From: Pseudomonas phenolilytica
Lineage (GTDB): Bacteria > Pseudomonadota > Gammaproteobacteria > Pseudomonadales > Pseudomonadaceae
Direction of reading: 5' to 3'
Length of the DNA stretch: 64,000 nt
Assembly: GCF_021432765.1 (NCBI RefSeq)
Contig: NZ_CP058908.1
Coordinates: 1,070,001-1,134,000 of the forward strand
The notes below the pieces were generated by a model, which did not search any database, was not told where the DNA came from, and saw only the letters and a program-made list of their open reading frames with translations. Both the position numbers and the translations under genes were made by a program. This document shows, in pieces, positions 35,641 through 45,312 of this stretch (positions are counted from its first letter, which is position 1; every line of letters starts with the position of its first letter).

Positions 35641-36252
35641 TCAGAGACGGAACTGAATACGCTGGTGCAGGTGTTGCGGGCGCTCCAGCTCGTCGAGCAT
35701 GCCGGCGGCGATGCGGCGCAGCTGCACGCGTGGATCGTTGCGCGGCAGCCCGGCGACGTCGCTCAGATCATCGATGGACAGCTCCTCGCCCGCCGTGCCG
35801 GCATCCACCAGCGTCCATTTCAGCGGGTGCGAGGCGATCAGCTTCAGCGCGGCGTCCAGTTCCGATTCCTCTGCATGCGCCGCGAAGTCGGCCACCAGCA
35901 TCAGGCGCTCGACACCGGCTTCGGTCATGCCGTTGAGCAGCGTGTACACCGCCTGGTAGAGGTCCTGCGGCTGGCCGACGATGGCGGCGTCCGGGGCGCT
36001 GGGCACCGACGGGCTGTCGAACAGGCAGATCACGCCATCCATGCCGGCCACGCTGCGCGCCACGCTGGCGACGTCGAACAGGTCGCCGGGCTTGGTACGC
36101 AGCCCGGGACGCGCGGTGATCGAGTTGCAGTCGTTGAGCAGGGCCACAGCCTCGTGCTGCCGGCTCAGCAGTTCGCAGAGCACGGCACTGCCCAGGCTGG
36201 AATGCGCTCCGTAGAGCGCGAACTTCAGGCGTGGCGTTTCGGCGTTGAGCAT
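35641..36252 (-). CDS. NAD(P)-binding Rossmann-fold protein (NmrA/SDR-like)
   Basis: 203 residues beginning MLNAETPRLKFALYGAHSSLGSAVLCELLSR, a nucleotide-binding GxxxxxG-type motif of atypical NAD(P)H-binding proteins. It continues with VICLFDSPSVP and VERLMLVADFA strands. No catalytic YxxxK motif is obvious. It is convergent with aroE, 6 nt from its stop. Substrate unknown. Confidence 0.7.
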   Translation of the reverse strand: MLNAETPRLKFALYGAHSSLGSAVLCELLSRQHEAVALLNDCNSITARPGLRTKPGDLFDVASVARSVAGMDGVICLFDSPSVPSAPDAAIVGQPQDLYQAVYTLLNGMTEAGVERLMLVADFAAHAEESELDAALKLIASHPLKWTLVDAGTAGEELSIDDLSDVAGLPRNDPRVQLRRIAAGMLDELERPQHLHQRIQFRL

Positions 36253-36264
36253 GGCGGCCGTCTC

Positions 36265-36576
36265 TTAGCGCCGCGTGACCAGATAGCCGATCAACGCGCA
36301 GGCACCGGCGGCCAGTGCCACCGTGGTCCACGGATGCGCGCGGGCGCAATCCTTGGCCATGCGACTGGCATCGCGGGTACGCCGCGACAGGTCGGCGCAG
36401 TGCTCATCCCAGTGAGTGTCGTGCCAGAGCGCTTCGGCACGCGAGCGCAGATCCTGCAGACCGTGGCGGGAGCCGCGCGTGGCGTCGTGTCTGAGCTCGT
36501 CTAGGGCGCGCATGAGGGTATCGATCTCGTGCTGGACTTCGGCACGCGTGGTGGGTGTGTGGCTGAATCGCGACAT
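36265..36576 (-). CDS. DUF883 (ElaB/YqjD-like) membrane-anchored protein
   Basis: 103-residue protein with a charged helical N-terminal part (TTRAEVQHEIDTLMRALDEL) and a single C-terminal transmembrane helix (HPWTTVALAAGACALIGYLVTRR). This is the layout of ElaB/YqjD proteins, which tether ribosomes to the inner membrane in stationary phase in E. coli. The ATG at 36576 is preceded by GGGAGG 6 nt upstream. It probably heads a two-gene unit with the Rossmann-fold gene 12 nt downstream. Confidence 0.8.
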   Translation of the reverse strand: MSRFSHTPTTRAEVQHEIDTLMRALDELRHDATRGSRHGLQDLRSRAEALWHDTHWDEHCADLSRRTRDASRMAKDCARAHPWTTVALAAGACALIGYLVTRR

Positions 36577-36818
36577 GTGAGGCCTCCCCTGCAATCGATG
36601 TGAGCCAATTTGGACTCTGCGCCCTACCAAAGGTGCCACTCCGCCCAGGAACGGGGCAGCGCGATTGAGCGGGCCGCGCTACGCTCAGCGTAGTCGATGC
36701 TTGCGGCCTCGGCGCATCGCACGCGAAAGCTGCGGTCCGCCTGGGGCGCGCATATACTGCGCGCCGCGTCTGTCGTTGCGGCGCGTCCCGTTTCCGAACC
36801 TTTCTGTGGGTGAAATCC

Positions 36819-37730
36819 GTGAAGCTACGTCAATCGTTCCTGGGGCTGCTGCTGGGATGCGGCGGTATCGTGCTGGCCACGCTGGCCTGCGCCGCGCCCA
36901 AGGGCCAGCAGGAACTGGCATCCGGCAGCGCCCTGCTGGTCGACCTGCGGACCAGTGAAGTGCTCTATTCGAGCAATCCCGACCTGGTGGTGCCGATCGC
37001 CTCGGTGACCAAGCTGATGACCGCGATGGTGGTGCTCGATGCCAAGCTGCCGCTGGACCAGGTGCTGCCGGTCACCATTCGCGAAGCGGTCGAGATGCGC
37101 GGCGTCTACTCGCGCGTGCGCCTGGGCAGTGAGATCAGCCGGCGCAACATGCTGCTGCTGACCCTGATGTCCTCGGAGAACCGCGCGGCGGCCAGCCTGG
37201 CGCACCATTACCCGGGCGGCTACGGCGCCTTTATCCAGGCGATGAACGCCAAGGCGCGGGCGCTGGGCATGAGCAGCACGCGTTACGTCGAGCCGACCGG
37301 GCTCTCCGAACGCAACGTCTCCAGCGCCAACGATCTGGTCAAACTGATCCGCGCCAGCCAGCATTACCCGCTGATCGAGCAGTTCAGCACTACCACCGAG
37401 AAGACCGTGGCGTTCCGCAAGCCGAGCTACACCCTCGGTTTTCGCAACACCAACGCGCTGGTGCGCAAGCCCAACTGGGACATCCAGCTGACCAAGACCG
37501 GCTTCACCAACGCCGCCGGTCATTGCCTGGTGATGCGCACCACCATGAATCGGCGCCCGGTGGCCTTCGTGGTGCTGGATGCGTTCGGCAAGTACACGCA
37601 CATGGCCGACGCCAACCGGCTGAAGAAGTGGGTCGAGACCGGTGCCGTCACGCCGGTGCCGGCGGCGGCGCTGGCCTACAAGCAGCAGAAGATGGCCCAG
37701 CGCCAACAGATGCTGCAGGCCGCGCAGTAG
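36819..37730 (+). CDS. pbpG: D-alanyl-D-alanine endopeptidase (PBP7, PbpG)
   Basis: About 303-residue periplasmic penicillin-binding protein of the S11 family that cuts peptidoglycan cross-links. It has a signal peptide ([19 protein letters not shown]) and the active-site triad motifs SVTK (nucleophile Ser), SEN and KTG ([10 protein letters not shown]). The start could be the GTG at 36819 (better Shine-Dalgarno) or the GTG at 36810. It is followed by a strong terminator. Confidence 0.93.
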   Translation: MKLRQSFLGLLLGCGGIVLATLACAAPKGQQELASGSALLVDLRTSEVLYSSNPDLVVPIASVTKLMTAMVVLDAKLPLDQVLPVTIREAVEMRGVYSRVRLGSEISRRNMLLLTLMSSENRAAASLAHHYPGGYGAFIQAMNAKARALGMSSTRYVEPTGLSERNVSSANDLVKLIRASQHYPLIEQFSTTTEKTVAFRKPSYTLGFRNTNALVRKPNWDIQLTKTGFTNAAGHCLVMRTTMNRRPVAFVVLDAFGKYTHMADANRLKKWVETGAVTPVPAAALAYKQQKMAQRQQMLQAAQ

Positions 37731-37745
37731 CAGGATGGAGAAATG

Positions 37746-37773
37746 AAAAAACGCCGCATCGCGGCGTTTTTTT
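37746..37773. terminator. bidirectional terminator after pbpG
   Basis: A 12-bp stem (37746-37757 with 37761-37772) with a 3-nt loop, A run and T run lies between the convergent pbpG and the small membrane-protein gene. Confidence 0.9.
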
Positions 37774-37785
37774 ATGGTTGCCGGC

Positions 37786-38112
37786 TCAGAGTGAGCCGAG
37801 CCGCTGGACGAACAGGAAGAACACCAGCAGCACGCTATTGATCGCCCAGGCGGCGGTCAGCAGTCGCGCCATGTCGCCATAAAGCCTGTTGCGCACGTTG
37901 TCGGCGCACAGCCAGATTTCCATGATGATCCAGGCCGTGTAGCCGAGAATCAGCCCGAACATCAGCAGGTTGGTCGCCAGCGAGGCGCCGTTGAAATAGG
38001 CGAACAGCGCCATGCCCCAGAGAATCTGGCTGGGGATCACGCCATAGAGCCAGAACACCACGCCCAGCGGGCGTTTGATCAACAGGGAAGCCAGTGGGGA
38101 TGACGATTTCAT
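37786..38112 (-). CDS. Small inner-membrane protein of unknown function
   Basis: 108 residues with three predicted hydrophobic segments (PLGVVFWLYGVIPSQILWGM; SLATNLLMFGLILGYTAWII; LTAAWAINSVLLVFFLFVQ). I took the ATG at 38112 (MKSSSPLASLLIKRPLGVV), although the frame is open upstream. I do not recognise a family with certainty. It is convergent with pbpG. Confidence 0.6.
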   Translation of the reverse strand: MKSSSPLASLLIKRPLGVVFWLYGVIPSQILWGMALFAYFNGASLATNLLMFGLILGYTAWIIMEIWLCADNVRNRLYGDMARLLTAAWAINSVLLVFFLFVQRLGSL

Positions 38113-38340
38113 GGCTGCGATCCTTATTCCAGAGGGCTCGGCCATCATCCGCAGGACACTGCGGGTGGCGTGGACGAGGCGGCTTGCGAATGCCGCGCTC
38201 GATTTCACTCTAGCCCTGTCCCATCTGCGACGCAATGCCGCACCCTGCGAAGCCTCCGCGCGAATTTCTTGCGTTTGCGCAATTTCATTAGTTGATATTA
38301 ATTCTTAAGATCACTCGCCTCCTCCACCCGCGGATCGCTC

Positions 38341-38733
38341 ATGCGCCGTAGCCGTACGACAGCCTGGATTGCCCTCGCGGCCATGCTCCTGCATCTGCTG
38401 GCGATGCCGCTTGCCGGCAGCCTGTCGGCCGAGACCAAGCGCCTGCTCGGCTGGGGCGGCTACTGTCCGCTGGCGCAGCAGCTCGAACATGCCGGCCATG
38501 CGCAGGCGGCGGCCGATCAGCACGATTCCGGGCCGGCTGCGCACCACGCCAGCATGCCGCAGTGCTGTTGCGGTGCCGGTTTCGCCGGGCTCGCCGTTCT
38601 GCCCAGTGCCACGCCGTCGCTGCCCGATCCACATGCCCTGCTGCGGGTGCGCCTGCCCGCCGAGCCCGCATCGCTGCCAGCGCCGCGCCAGCAATGGCCG
38701 GCGCTCAACCCGCGCGCATCCCCCCTCGCCTGA
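38341..38733 (+). CDS. DUF2946-type exported protein, His/Cys-rich
   Basis: 130 residues: a signal-like hydrophobic N-terminus (TTAWIALAAMLLHLLAMPLAG), then YCPLAQQLEHAGH and an HASMPQCCCG segment. This matches the DUF2946 family, usually encoded next to TonB-dependent or copper-related receptors. The cluster of His, Cys and Met suggests metal contact, but no function is established. It is first of a three-gene set with the receptor and PepSY genes. The upstream region is AT-rich (about 38270-38312) and could hold a regulator site. Confidence 0.65.
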   Translation: MRRSRTTAWIALAAMLLHLLAMPLAGSLSAETKRLLGWGGYCPLAQQLEHAGHAQAAADQHDSGPAAHHASMPQCCCGAGFAGLAVLPSATPSLPDPHALLRVRLPAEPASLPAPRQQWPALNPRASPLA

Positions 38734-38857
38734 AGCGGGCCGACCGGCCCTTTCGTTCATCGAACCGTACTTGCCGCCGCGGCTGTGGCCGCGCGCCCGT
38801 ACCCGATCACCCGGCGTTTGAGCGTCGGGACACGAATCGCTTCAAGGAAACTCATCG

Positions 38858-40903
38858 ATGGTCTTTCACCCGCGCGCCCCGCGCCACTCCACCCTGCCCT
38901 GCCTGCTGGCCAGCTCGGCCCTGCTGTCGCTCTGCGCAATGGCGCACGCCGACAACCGCGCCGACTCCGCCCTGAGTCTGGGCAGCAGCACCGTCACCGC
39001 CGACGGCAGCGGTCCGCTGCAGACCAGCAGCGTCATCAGCTCGGTCGACCTGCTCGGCGGCGACATCCTCGAGCAGCAGCCGGTGCTCTACAGCTGGGAA
39101 CTGTTCCGCCGCGCGCCGGGCGTGATGCTCACCGAGTTCGGCCAGGGCACCAGCTCCGGCAAGCTGTCGTTCCGCGGCTTCAATGGCGAGGGCGAGGTCA
39201 ACGCGGTCAAGCTGCTGATCGACGGCATTCCGAGCAACAGCAACGACGGCAACATGCCCTACCTGGATATGCTGTTCCCGCTGGAGATCGACGGCATCGA
39301 GGTGGTGCGTGGCACCAACGACCCGCGCTACGGCCTGTACAACATCGCCGGCAACGTCACCGTGCATTCGCGCACCGGCGGCGAATACGGCAAGGCGCGG
39401 CTGCGCTACGGCAGCTTCGACACCCAGGAACTGCAGGTGGCCAAGGGCATCGAGGGCAGCAACTGGACGCAGAACTACTTCATCGGCCAGCAGAAGAGCG
39501 GCGGCTATCGCGACCACGCCGACGCCGAGCGCACCAGCCTGTCCGGCAAGTGGTTCTACCAACCGGACGCCGCCGCCTGGCGCCTGGGCCTGATCGCCCG
39601 CCACTACCAGGCCGATGCCAACGAGCCGGGTTACCTGTCACGCGAGGATGCGCGCCGCTCGCCGCGCGAGTCCTACGCGCTGTCGGCCACCGACATGGGC
39701 GAGCGCGAGATGAACCAGCTCAGCCTGCACCTGGACAGCGAGCTGGCCACCGATCTGTCGTGGGCCACCAAGGTCTGGCTCAACACCCTGGACGACGACC
39801 GCTGGGTGCGCTTCTCGCAGTCGGCGCCGCAGCAGCAGCGCACCACCGAGGAGCGCCACTACGGTGCGCGCAGCTCGCTGACCTACCGTCCGGAGGTGGC
39901 CTGGCTGCATGACTTTTCCCTCGAAGGCGGGCTCGACACCGAGCAGCAACGCAACCGCAGCGAGCGCTTTACCACCGTCGAACGCGAGCCGGTGACGCAG
40001 ACCCGCGACCAGCGCTTCGACTACGACAGCTACGGCGCCTACCTGCAGGCGGTGATCCAGCCGGTGGAGTCGCTGAAGCTCATCCCGGCGTTTCGCGTTG
40101 ATCGCATCGAGGGCGACTACACCGACGAGCTGACCGGCAAGGACTATTCGATCAACGACTACGGCAGCATCGAGCAGCCGAAGATCAGCCTGGTCTACAC
40201 CCCGGTGAAGGCGCTCAGCCTCTACGGCAACTGGGGCCGCACCTTCCAGATCGGCACCGGCGCCGCGGCGTACAAGGTGCCGCCGCGCACCACCGACCTG
40301 TCGCCGTCGATCAACGACGGCTGGGAGACCGGCATCAAGTTCAATCCGACGCCCTGGCTCGACGGCCGCATCGCCTACTGGGAGCAGGTCGCCTCCGACG
40401 AAGTGCGGCGCCGGCTCAACGACCCCAGCGGCGAATCGGAAAACCTCGGGCAGACGCGTCGCTGGGGTTACGACGCCCAGCTCAACCTCTACCCGAGCGC
40501 GGAGCTGAGCCTGTGGCTGGCGCACTCCTGGCAGTTCTCCGAGATCGAGAAAGCCGACCCGAGCCTGCCGGCCAGCCAGGGCCAGGAGATCGATCACGTG
40601 CCGCAGCGCCTGTATTCGGCCGGCAGCACCTACCAGGCGACGCCGGACCTGCAGCTCAGCGCCTGGCTCAACGGCCAGACCGACTACTACCTCGAGCGCG
40701 AGAACACCCAGGGCACCTACGGCGGCTATGTGCTGTTCAACCTCGGTGCCAACTACCAGCTGACCGAGCAGCTGGCCGTCGACCTGCAGCTGAAGAACCT
40801 CACCGATCGCTACTACGAGTACGTCTGGTACGACGGCGTGCAGTCGCTGCATGCGCCGGGTGACGGCCGCGCGCTGTACGCCGCCGTGACCCTGGACTTC
40901 TGA
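38858..40903 (+). CDS. TonB-dependent outer-membrane receptor
   Basis: 681 residues. The signal peptide ends near AMAHA|DNRAD. The plug domain has the typical EVVRGTNDPRYGLYNIAGNVTV block and an LSFRGFNGEGEVN segment. The beta-barrel ends in aromatic F (AAVTLDF), and the TonB-box-like segment precedes SSVISSVDLLGG. It would import a metal chelate or cofactor using TonB energy. The substrate is not readable; there is no His-rich N-terminus as in copper receptors. A PepSY protein is encoded 5 nt downstream, suggesting a ferric-siderophore or similar substrate. Confidence 0.88.
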   Translation: MVFHPRAPRHSTLPCLLASSALLSLCAMAHADNRADSALSLGSSTVTADGSGPLQTSSVISSVDLLGGDILEQQPVLYSWELFRRAPGVMLTEFGQGTSSGKLSFRGFNGEGEVNAVKLLIDGIPSNSNDGNMPYLDMLFPLEIDGIEVVRGTNDPRYGLYNIAGNVTVHSRTGGEYGKARLRYGSFDTQELQVAKGIEGSNWTQNYFIGQQKSGGYRDHADAERTSLSGKWFYQPDAAAWRLGLIARHYQADANEPGYLSREDARRSPRESYALSATDMGEREMNQLSLHLDSELATDLSWATKVWLNTLDDDRWVRFSQSAPQQQRTTEERHYGARSSLTYRPEVAWLHDFSLEGGLDTEQQRNRSERFTTVEREPVTQTRDQRFDYDSYGAYLQAVIQPVESLKLIPAFRVDRIEGDYTDELTGKDYSINDYGSIEQPKISLVYTPVKALSLYGNWGRTFQIGTGAAAYKVPPRTTDLSPSINDGWETGIKFNPTPWLDGRIAYWEQVASDEVRRRLNDPSGESENLGQTRRWGYDAQLNLYPSAELSLWLAHSWQFSEIEKADPSLPASQGQEIDHVPQRLYSAGSTYQATPDLQLSAWLNGQTDYYLERENTQGTYGGYVLFNLGANYQLTEQLAVDLQLKNLTDRYYEYVWYDGVQSLHAPGDGRALYAAVTLDF

Positions 40904-40908
40904 GCGGC

Positions 40909-42423
40909 ATGAAGCGCTACCTGTTCCTGGCGCACCGCTGGCTCGGCATCGTCCTCGGCGTGTTCGTGCTGCTGTGGATCGTCAGCGGCATGGTGATGCT
41001 CTACGTCGGCTATCCCAAGCTGACCAGCGCCGAGCACCTGGCGCGGCTGGCACCGCTGGCCGGCGATTGCTGCGTCGCACCCGGGGTGGCGCTGGCGGCC
41101 GCGGGCGGCGCACGCCCAGCGAGCCGTCTGCGCCTGACCAGCGCCGGCGGCTCGCCGCGATACCTGCTCGATCACGGCGACGGCCCGCTGATCGCGGTCG
41201 ATGCACAGAGCGGTCGGCGCATCGAGCGGATCGGTCCGGGCGAGGCACTGGCCAGTGCGCGGCAGTTCGCCGGGGGCGCCGCGGTTCGGCTCCTCGACCT
41301 GATCGAGGAGGACGCCTGGACGCGCAACCACGCGCTGGCGCGCGAACGGCCGCTGTACCGGGTGCAGAGCGCGGACGCCGAAGGCCGTCTGCTCTACGTC
41401 TCCAGCCATACCGGGCTGGTGGTACGCGACGCGACCGCGCGGGAACGTGCCTGGAACTACCTGGGCGCCTGGCTGCACTGGCTGTATCCGCTGCGCGAGG
41501 TGTTGCCCAAGGCGGCCTGGGCCGTGGCGCTGGTCTACGGTGCGCTGCTGGCGGGGCTGATGGTGCTGCTCGGGCTGCTGGTCGGCGTGCTGCGCTGGCG
41601 CTTCGCCGGTCGCTACCGCAACGGTTCGCGCTCGCCCTACCCAGGCGGCGTCGGGCGCGTGCACCATGTCGGCGGCCTGCTCGGCGGCGGCGTGCTGCTG
41701 CTCTGGCTGCTCAGCGGGATGCTGTCGATGGAACCCTGGGGGCTGTTCCAGAGCCGCTCGGGCATCAGCGCCGGGACGCTGGCGGGCGCGCCGCTGCCGC
41801 TCGACGCCTTGTCCGACGATCTGCACAGCAGCCTGCAGCGCCTGCGCGAGGCCGGCATCGAGGCGGTCGAGCTGGACTGGTACATGCTCGCCGGTGAGCC
41901 CTACCTGCTGGGTCGCGATGCCCGAGGCGAGACGCGCCTGCTGGCACTGGGCGACGCCGCGGCGCGGCTGCGGCTGCCGCGCGCCGAGCTGGAGCGCGCG
42001 GTGCAGCAGGCCTGGCCCGAGTTGGCGCCAACCTTCGACTGGCTCGAACAGGCGGACCGACACTACTACGCGCGCAGCGAGCCCAGCCTGTACAGCGACC
42101 TGCCGCGCCGCCTGCCGGTGCTGCGCGTGCGCTTCGACGATCCGGCGGCGACCTGGCTGCACATCGACCCCTACAGCGGCGCGGTGATCGAGCAGCTCGA
42201 CGAGCGTCGGCGCGCGGTGCGCTGGGTGTTCAAGCTGCTGCACAGCTGGGACTGGCTGCCGCTGCTGCAGCGTCCGTGGCTGCGCGACGGCCTGCTGCTG
42301 GCGGGCAGCGCCGGCGTGCTGTTGCTCGCGGCCAGCGGTGTGCTGCTCGGCTGGCGGCGGCTGCGGCGCAAACCGCGGCGGCGCACGGAGGTCGCGGCGA
42401 AGGCGGCTGCGCCGTCACGCTAG
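40909..42423 (+). CDS. PepSY-associated transmembrane protein (putative siderophore reductase)
   Basis: 504-residue inner-membrane protein of the PepSY_TM family. The N-terminal helix ([20 protein letters not shown]) carries the conserved His and further helices follow ([40 protein letters not shown]; a C-terminal [19 protein letters not shown]). Relatives such as FoxB and FpvG reduce or process ferric siderophores in the periplasm or membrane. It starts 5 nt after the TonB receptor stop, so the two are co-translated and probably handle the same substrate. Confidence 0.82.
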   Translation: MKRYLFLAHRWLGIVLGVFVLLWIVSGMVMLYVGYPKLTSAEHLARLAPLAGDCCVAPGVALAAAGGARPASRLRLTSAGGSPRYLLDHGDGPLIAVDAQSGRRIERIGPGEALASARQFAGGAAVRLLDLIEEDAWTRNHALARERPLYRVQSADAEGRLLYVSSHTGLVVRDATARERAWNYLGAWLHWLYPLREVLPKAAWAVALVYGALLAGLMVLLGLLVGVLRWRFAGRYRNGSRSPYPGGVGRVHHVGGLLGGGVLLLWLLSGMLSMEPWGLFQSRSGISAGTLAGAPLPLDALSDDLHSSLQRLREAGIEAVELDWYMLAGEPYLLGRDARGETRLLALGDAAARLRLPRAELERAVQQAWPELAPTFDWLEQADRHYYARSEPSLYSDLPRRLPVLRVRFDDPAATWLHIDPYSGAVIEQLDERRRAVRWVFKLLHSWDWLPLLQRPWLRDGLLLAGSAGVLLLAASGVLLGWRRLRRKPRRRTEVAAKAAAPSR

Positions 42424-42499
42424 GCAGGCGGATGCAACGATGGCGAGGCGCTCGACTCCAATCGCTATATCGCCCTGTCTTGCCCCAACGGATCGACGC

Positions 42500-44569
42500 A
42501 TGAGCAACCCGGACAACGCCTATATCCAATGGCTGGTCGACCAGTCCATGCTGCACGCGGCGCGCCAGAGCGCGCGCCTCTACGCCGGCCAGTCGCGCCT
42601 CTGGCAGCGCCCCTACGCCCAGGCCCGCCCGCGCGATGCCAGTGCGATCGCCTCGGTGTGGTTCACCGCCTACCCGGCGGCGATCATCACCGCCGACGGC
42701 GCCTCGGTGCTGCAGACGCTGGGTGACGAGCGGCTGTGGAGCGCGCTGTCCGAGCTCGGCGTGCAGGGCATCCACAACGGCCCGATGAAACGCTCCGGCG
42801 GCCTGCGCGGCCGCGAGTACACGCCCACGGTGGATGGCAACTTCGACCGCATCGGCTTCGACATCGACCCGGCGCTCGGCAGCGAGGAGCAGATGCTCCA
42901 GCTCAGCCGCGTCGCCGCCGCGCACAACGCCGTGGTGATCGACGACATCGTCCCGGCGCACACCGGCAAGGGCGCTGACTTCCGCCTCGCCGAAATGGCC
43001 TACGAGGACTATCCCGGCCTCTACCACATGGTGGAGATCCGCGAGGAAGACTGGGCGCTGCTGCCCGAGGTGCCGCCGGAGCGCGACGCGGTGAACCTGC
43101 TGCCGCCAGTGGTCGACCGTTTGAAGGAAAAGCACTACATCGTCGGCCAGCTGCAACGGGTGATCTTCTTCGAGCCCGGCATCAAGGACACCGACTGGAG
43201 CGCCACCGGCGAAATCACCGGGGTCGACGGCAAGGTGCGCCGCTGGGTCTATCTGCACTACTTCAAGGAAGGCCAGCCGTCGCTGAACTGGCTCGACCCG
43301 ACCTTCGCCGCGCAGCAGCTGATCATCGGCGATGCCTTGCACGCCATCGACGTCGGCGGCGCGCGCGTGCTGCGGCTGGACGCCAACGGCTTTCTCGGTG
43401 TCGAGCGGCGTGCCGAAGGCAGCGCCTGGTCGGAGAGCCACCCGCTGTCGGTGACCGGTAACCAGCTGATCGCCGGCATGATCCGCAAAGCCGGCGGCTT
43501 CAGCTTCCAGGAGCTCAACCTGACCCTGGACGACATCGCGGCCATGTCCCACGGCGGCGCCGACCTGTCCTACGACTTCATCACCCGCCCCGCCTACCAG
43601 CACGCATTGCTCACCGGCGACAGCGAATTCCTGCGGCTGATGCTCAGGGAAATGCACACCATCGGCATCGACCCGGCGTCGCTGATCCACGCGCTGCAGA
43701 ACCACGACGAGCTGACCCTGGAGCTGGTGCATTTCTGGACGCTGCACGCCTACGATCATTACCACTTCCGCGGGCAGACGCTGCCCGGCGGGCATCTGCG
43801 CGAGCTGATCCGCGAGGAAATGTATGAACGCCTGACCGGCGAGCAGGCGCCCTACAACCTCAAGTTCGTCACCAATGGCGTGGCCTGTACCAGCGCCAGC
43901 CTGATCGCCGCCGCGCTGGGCATTCGCGATCTGGACGCCATCGGGCCGGCCGAGGTCGAGCAGATCCAGCGCCTGCACCTGCTGCTGGTGATGTTCAACG
44001 CCATGCAGCCGGGCGTGTTTGCCCTCTCCGGCTGGGACCTGGTCGGTGCCCTGCCGCTGGCGCCCGAGCAGGTCGCGCACCTGATGGGCGACGGCGACAC
44101 GCGCTGGATCAACCGTGGCGCGTATGACCTGGCCGATCTCGCGCCCGACGCGCAGACCTCCGCCGAGGGTCTGCCGCGTGCCCGCGCGCTGTACGGCAGC
44201 CTCGTCGAGCAGCTGCAGAACCCCGGTTCCTTCGCCTGCCAGCTCAAGCGCATCCTCAGTGTGCGGCGCGCCTACGACATCGCCGCCAGCCGGCAGATCC
44301 TGATTCCCGAGGTGCAGGCGCCGGGCCTGCTGGTGATGGTGCACGAGCTGCCGGCCGGCAAGGGTGTGCAGCTCACCGCGCTGAATTTCGGCGCAGCGCC
44401 GATCAGCGAGACGATCTGCCTGCCCGGCGTCGCGCCGGGGCCGGTGGTCGACATCATCCACGAGCGGGTCGAGGGCGATCTGACCGAGAACTGCGAGCTG
44501 ACGCTCAACCTCGATCCCTACGAAGGCCTCGCCCTGCGTGTGGTCAGCGCCGCCTCGCCGGTGATCTGA
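42500..44569 (+). CDS. treS: Trehalose synthase (maltose alpha-D-glucosyltransferase), GH13-like
   Basis: 689 residues. From memory the sequence closely matches the trehalose synthase described from P. stutzeri, which interconverts maltose and trehalose. GH13-type sites are recognisable but divergent: DDIVPAHTG (148-156) for region I, RLDAN with nucleophile Asp294, FQELN with acid/base Glu338, and NHDE with Asp403. There is no maltokinase domain and no partner glucan gene. It is a single gene; it follows the PepSY gene by 76 nt but has no clear link to it. Likely role: cytoplasmic trehalose balance under osmotic stress. Confidence 0.88.
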   Translation: MSNPDNAYIQWLVDQSMLHAARQSARLYAGQSRLWQRPYAQARPRDASAIASVWFTAYPAAIITADGASVLQTLGDERLWSALSELGVQGIHNGPMKRSGGLRGREYTPTVDGNFDRIGFDIDPALGSEEQMLQLSRVAAAHNAVVIDDIVPAHTGKGADFRLAEMAYEDYPGLYHMVEIREEDWALLPEVPPERDAVNLLPPVVDRLKEKHYIVGQLQRVIFFEPGIKDTDWSATGEITGVDGKVRRWVYLHYFKEGQPSLNWLDPTFAAQQLIIGDALHAIDVGGARVLRLDANGFLGVERRAEGSAWSESHPLSVTGNQLIAGMIRKAGGFSFQELNLTLDDIAAMSHGGADLSYDFITRPAYQHALLTGDSEFLRLMLREMHTIGIDPASLIHALQNHDELTLELVHFWTLHAYDHYHFRGQTLPGGHLRELIREEMYERLTGEQAPYNLKFVTNGVACTSASLIAAALGIRDLDAIGPAEVEQIQRLHLLLVMFNAMQPGVFALSGWDLVGALPLAPEQVAHLMGDGDTRWINRGAYDLADLAPDAQTSAEGLPRARALYGSLVEQLQNPGSFACQLKRILSVRRAYDIAASRQILIPEVQAPGLLVMVHELPAGKGVQLTALNFGAAPISETICLPGVAPGPVVDIIHERVEGDLTENCELTLNLDPYEGLALRVVSAASPVI

Positions 44570-44642
44570 GCGGCCCTTCGCGGGCCGGCGCCGCGCCGCT
44601 ATAGTGCGCGGCGCCGATCGCCTCCCGTCTGCGAGAACCGCC

Positions 44643-45257
44643 GTGCCGCTCAATCCGTTCCTTCGTCTGACTCGGGGCCTGCTCACGCTGCTGGTGCTGG
44701 GCAGCGCCGCCGTCCCGGCACAGACCAGCTGCCCGTCCGGCGAGCAGCCGCTCTGCCTGGGCGGTAACTGCTTCTGCGTGCCCGGCGCGGCCACCGATGC
44801 CCAGGTGGTGCTCGAGCGCGTGCAGCAGATGAGCGCGCTGGCGCTGCAGAGCTGGATCCAGCAGTCGCGCGAGCAGCTGATCGCCGCCGGCGCCGAGCCG
44901 ATTCCGCTGCACTTGCGCCTGCAACTGGAGCCTTACTTCGACCTGGCGGTGCTGGAGACGGCGCGCTTTCGCGTTGGCGACCAGGTTGCGCTGGATGCCG
45001 GCAACGCGCTGTTGCGCAACCCGGACGTCAACGCCGTCACCCTGATCGACGTCATCGTGTTCCGCCGCGCGGCAGACGCGCAGGACAACCTCGCGCTGTG
45101 GGCGCATGAGCTCAAGCACGTCGAACAGTATCTGGATTGGGGCGTGGCCGAATTCGCGCGGCGCTACACGCTGGATCACCGCGCCGTGGAAAGCCCCGCT
45201 TACGCGCTGGAGCGCGAGGTCGAGCAGGCGTTGCGTCAGGCCGAGGCGCAACCCTGA
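44643..45257 (+). CDS. Small exported protein with DUF4157-like HExxH segment
   Basis: About 204 residues from a GTG at 44643. It has a signal peptide (LTRGLLTLLVLGSAAVPAQT) and a cysteine-rich stretch (CPSGEQPLCLGGNCFCVPG). The C-terminal part, ALWAHELKHVEQYLDWGVAEFARRYTLDH, resembles DUF4157 with a metallopeptidase-like HELKH. Several Cys near the mature N-terminus could form disulfides. Only one gene-length unit, ended by a terminator. Enzymatic activity is unproven. Confidence 0.7.
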   Translation: MPLNPFLRLTRGLLTLLVLGSAAVPAQTSCPSGEQPLCLGGNCFCVPGAATDAQVVLERVQQMSALALQSWIQQSREQLIAAGAEPIPLHLRLQLEPYFDLAVLETARFRVGDQVALDAGNALLRNPDVNAVTLIDVIVFRRAADAQDNLALWAHELKHVEQYLDWGVAEFARRYTLDHRAVESPAYALEREVEQALRQAEAQP

Positions 45258-45270
45258 GCTGCGGACATGA

Positions 45271-45294
45271 AAAACCCCGCCGCGGCGGGGTTTT
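45271..45294. terminator. bidirectional terminator after the DUF4157-like gene
   Basis: A perfect 24-bp GC-rich palindrome with flanking A and T runs lies between convergent genes (exported protein and metQ). Confidence 0.85.
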
Positions 45295-45312
45295 CGGTCA
45301 CAGCGCTAGCGT

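Noticed and set aside
38270..38312. Possible Fur box before the DUF2946 gene
   Set aside because: The AT-rich stretch has only scattered NATWAT-like hexamers and does not give a convincing 19-bp Fur site by eye.
42230..44794. Long minus-strand frame (over 850 codons) opposite treS
   Set aside because: Shadow of treS. Its composition (His/Gln/Val/Ala) is that of an antisense high-GC frame and it lacks domain signatures.
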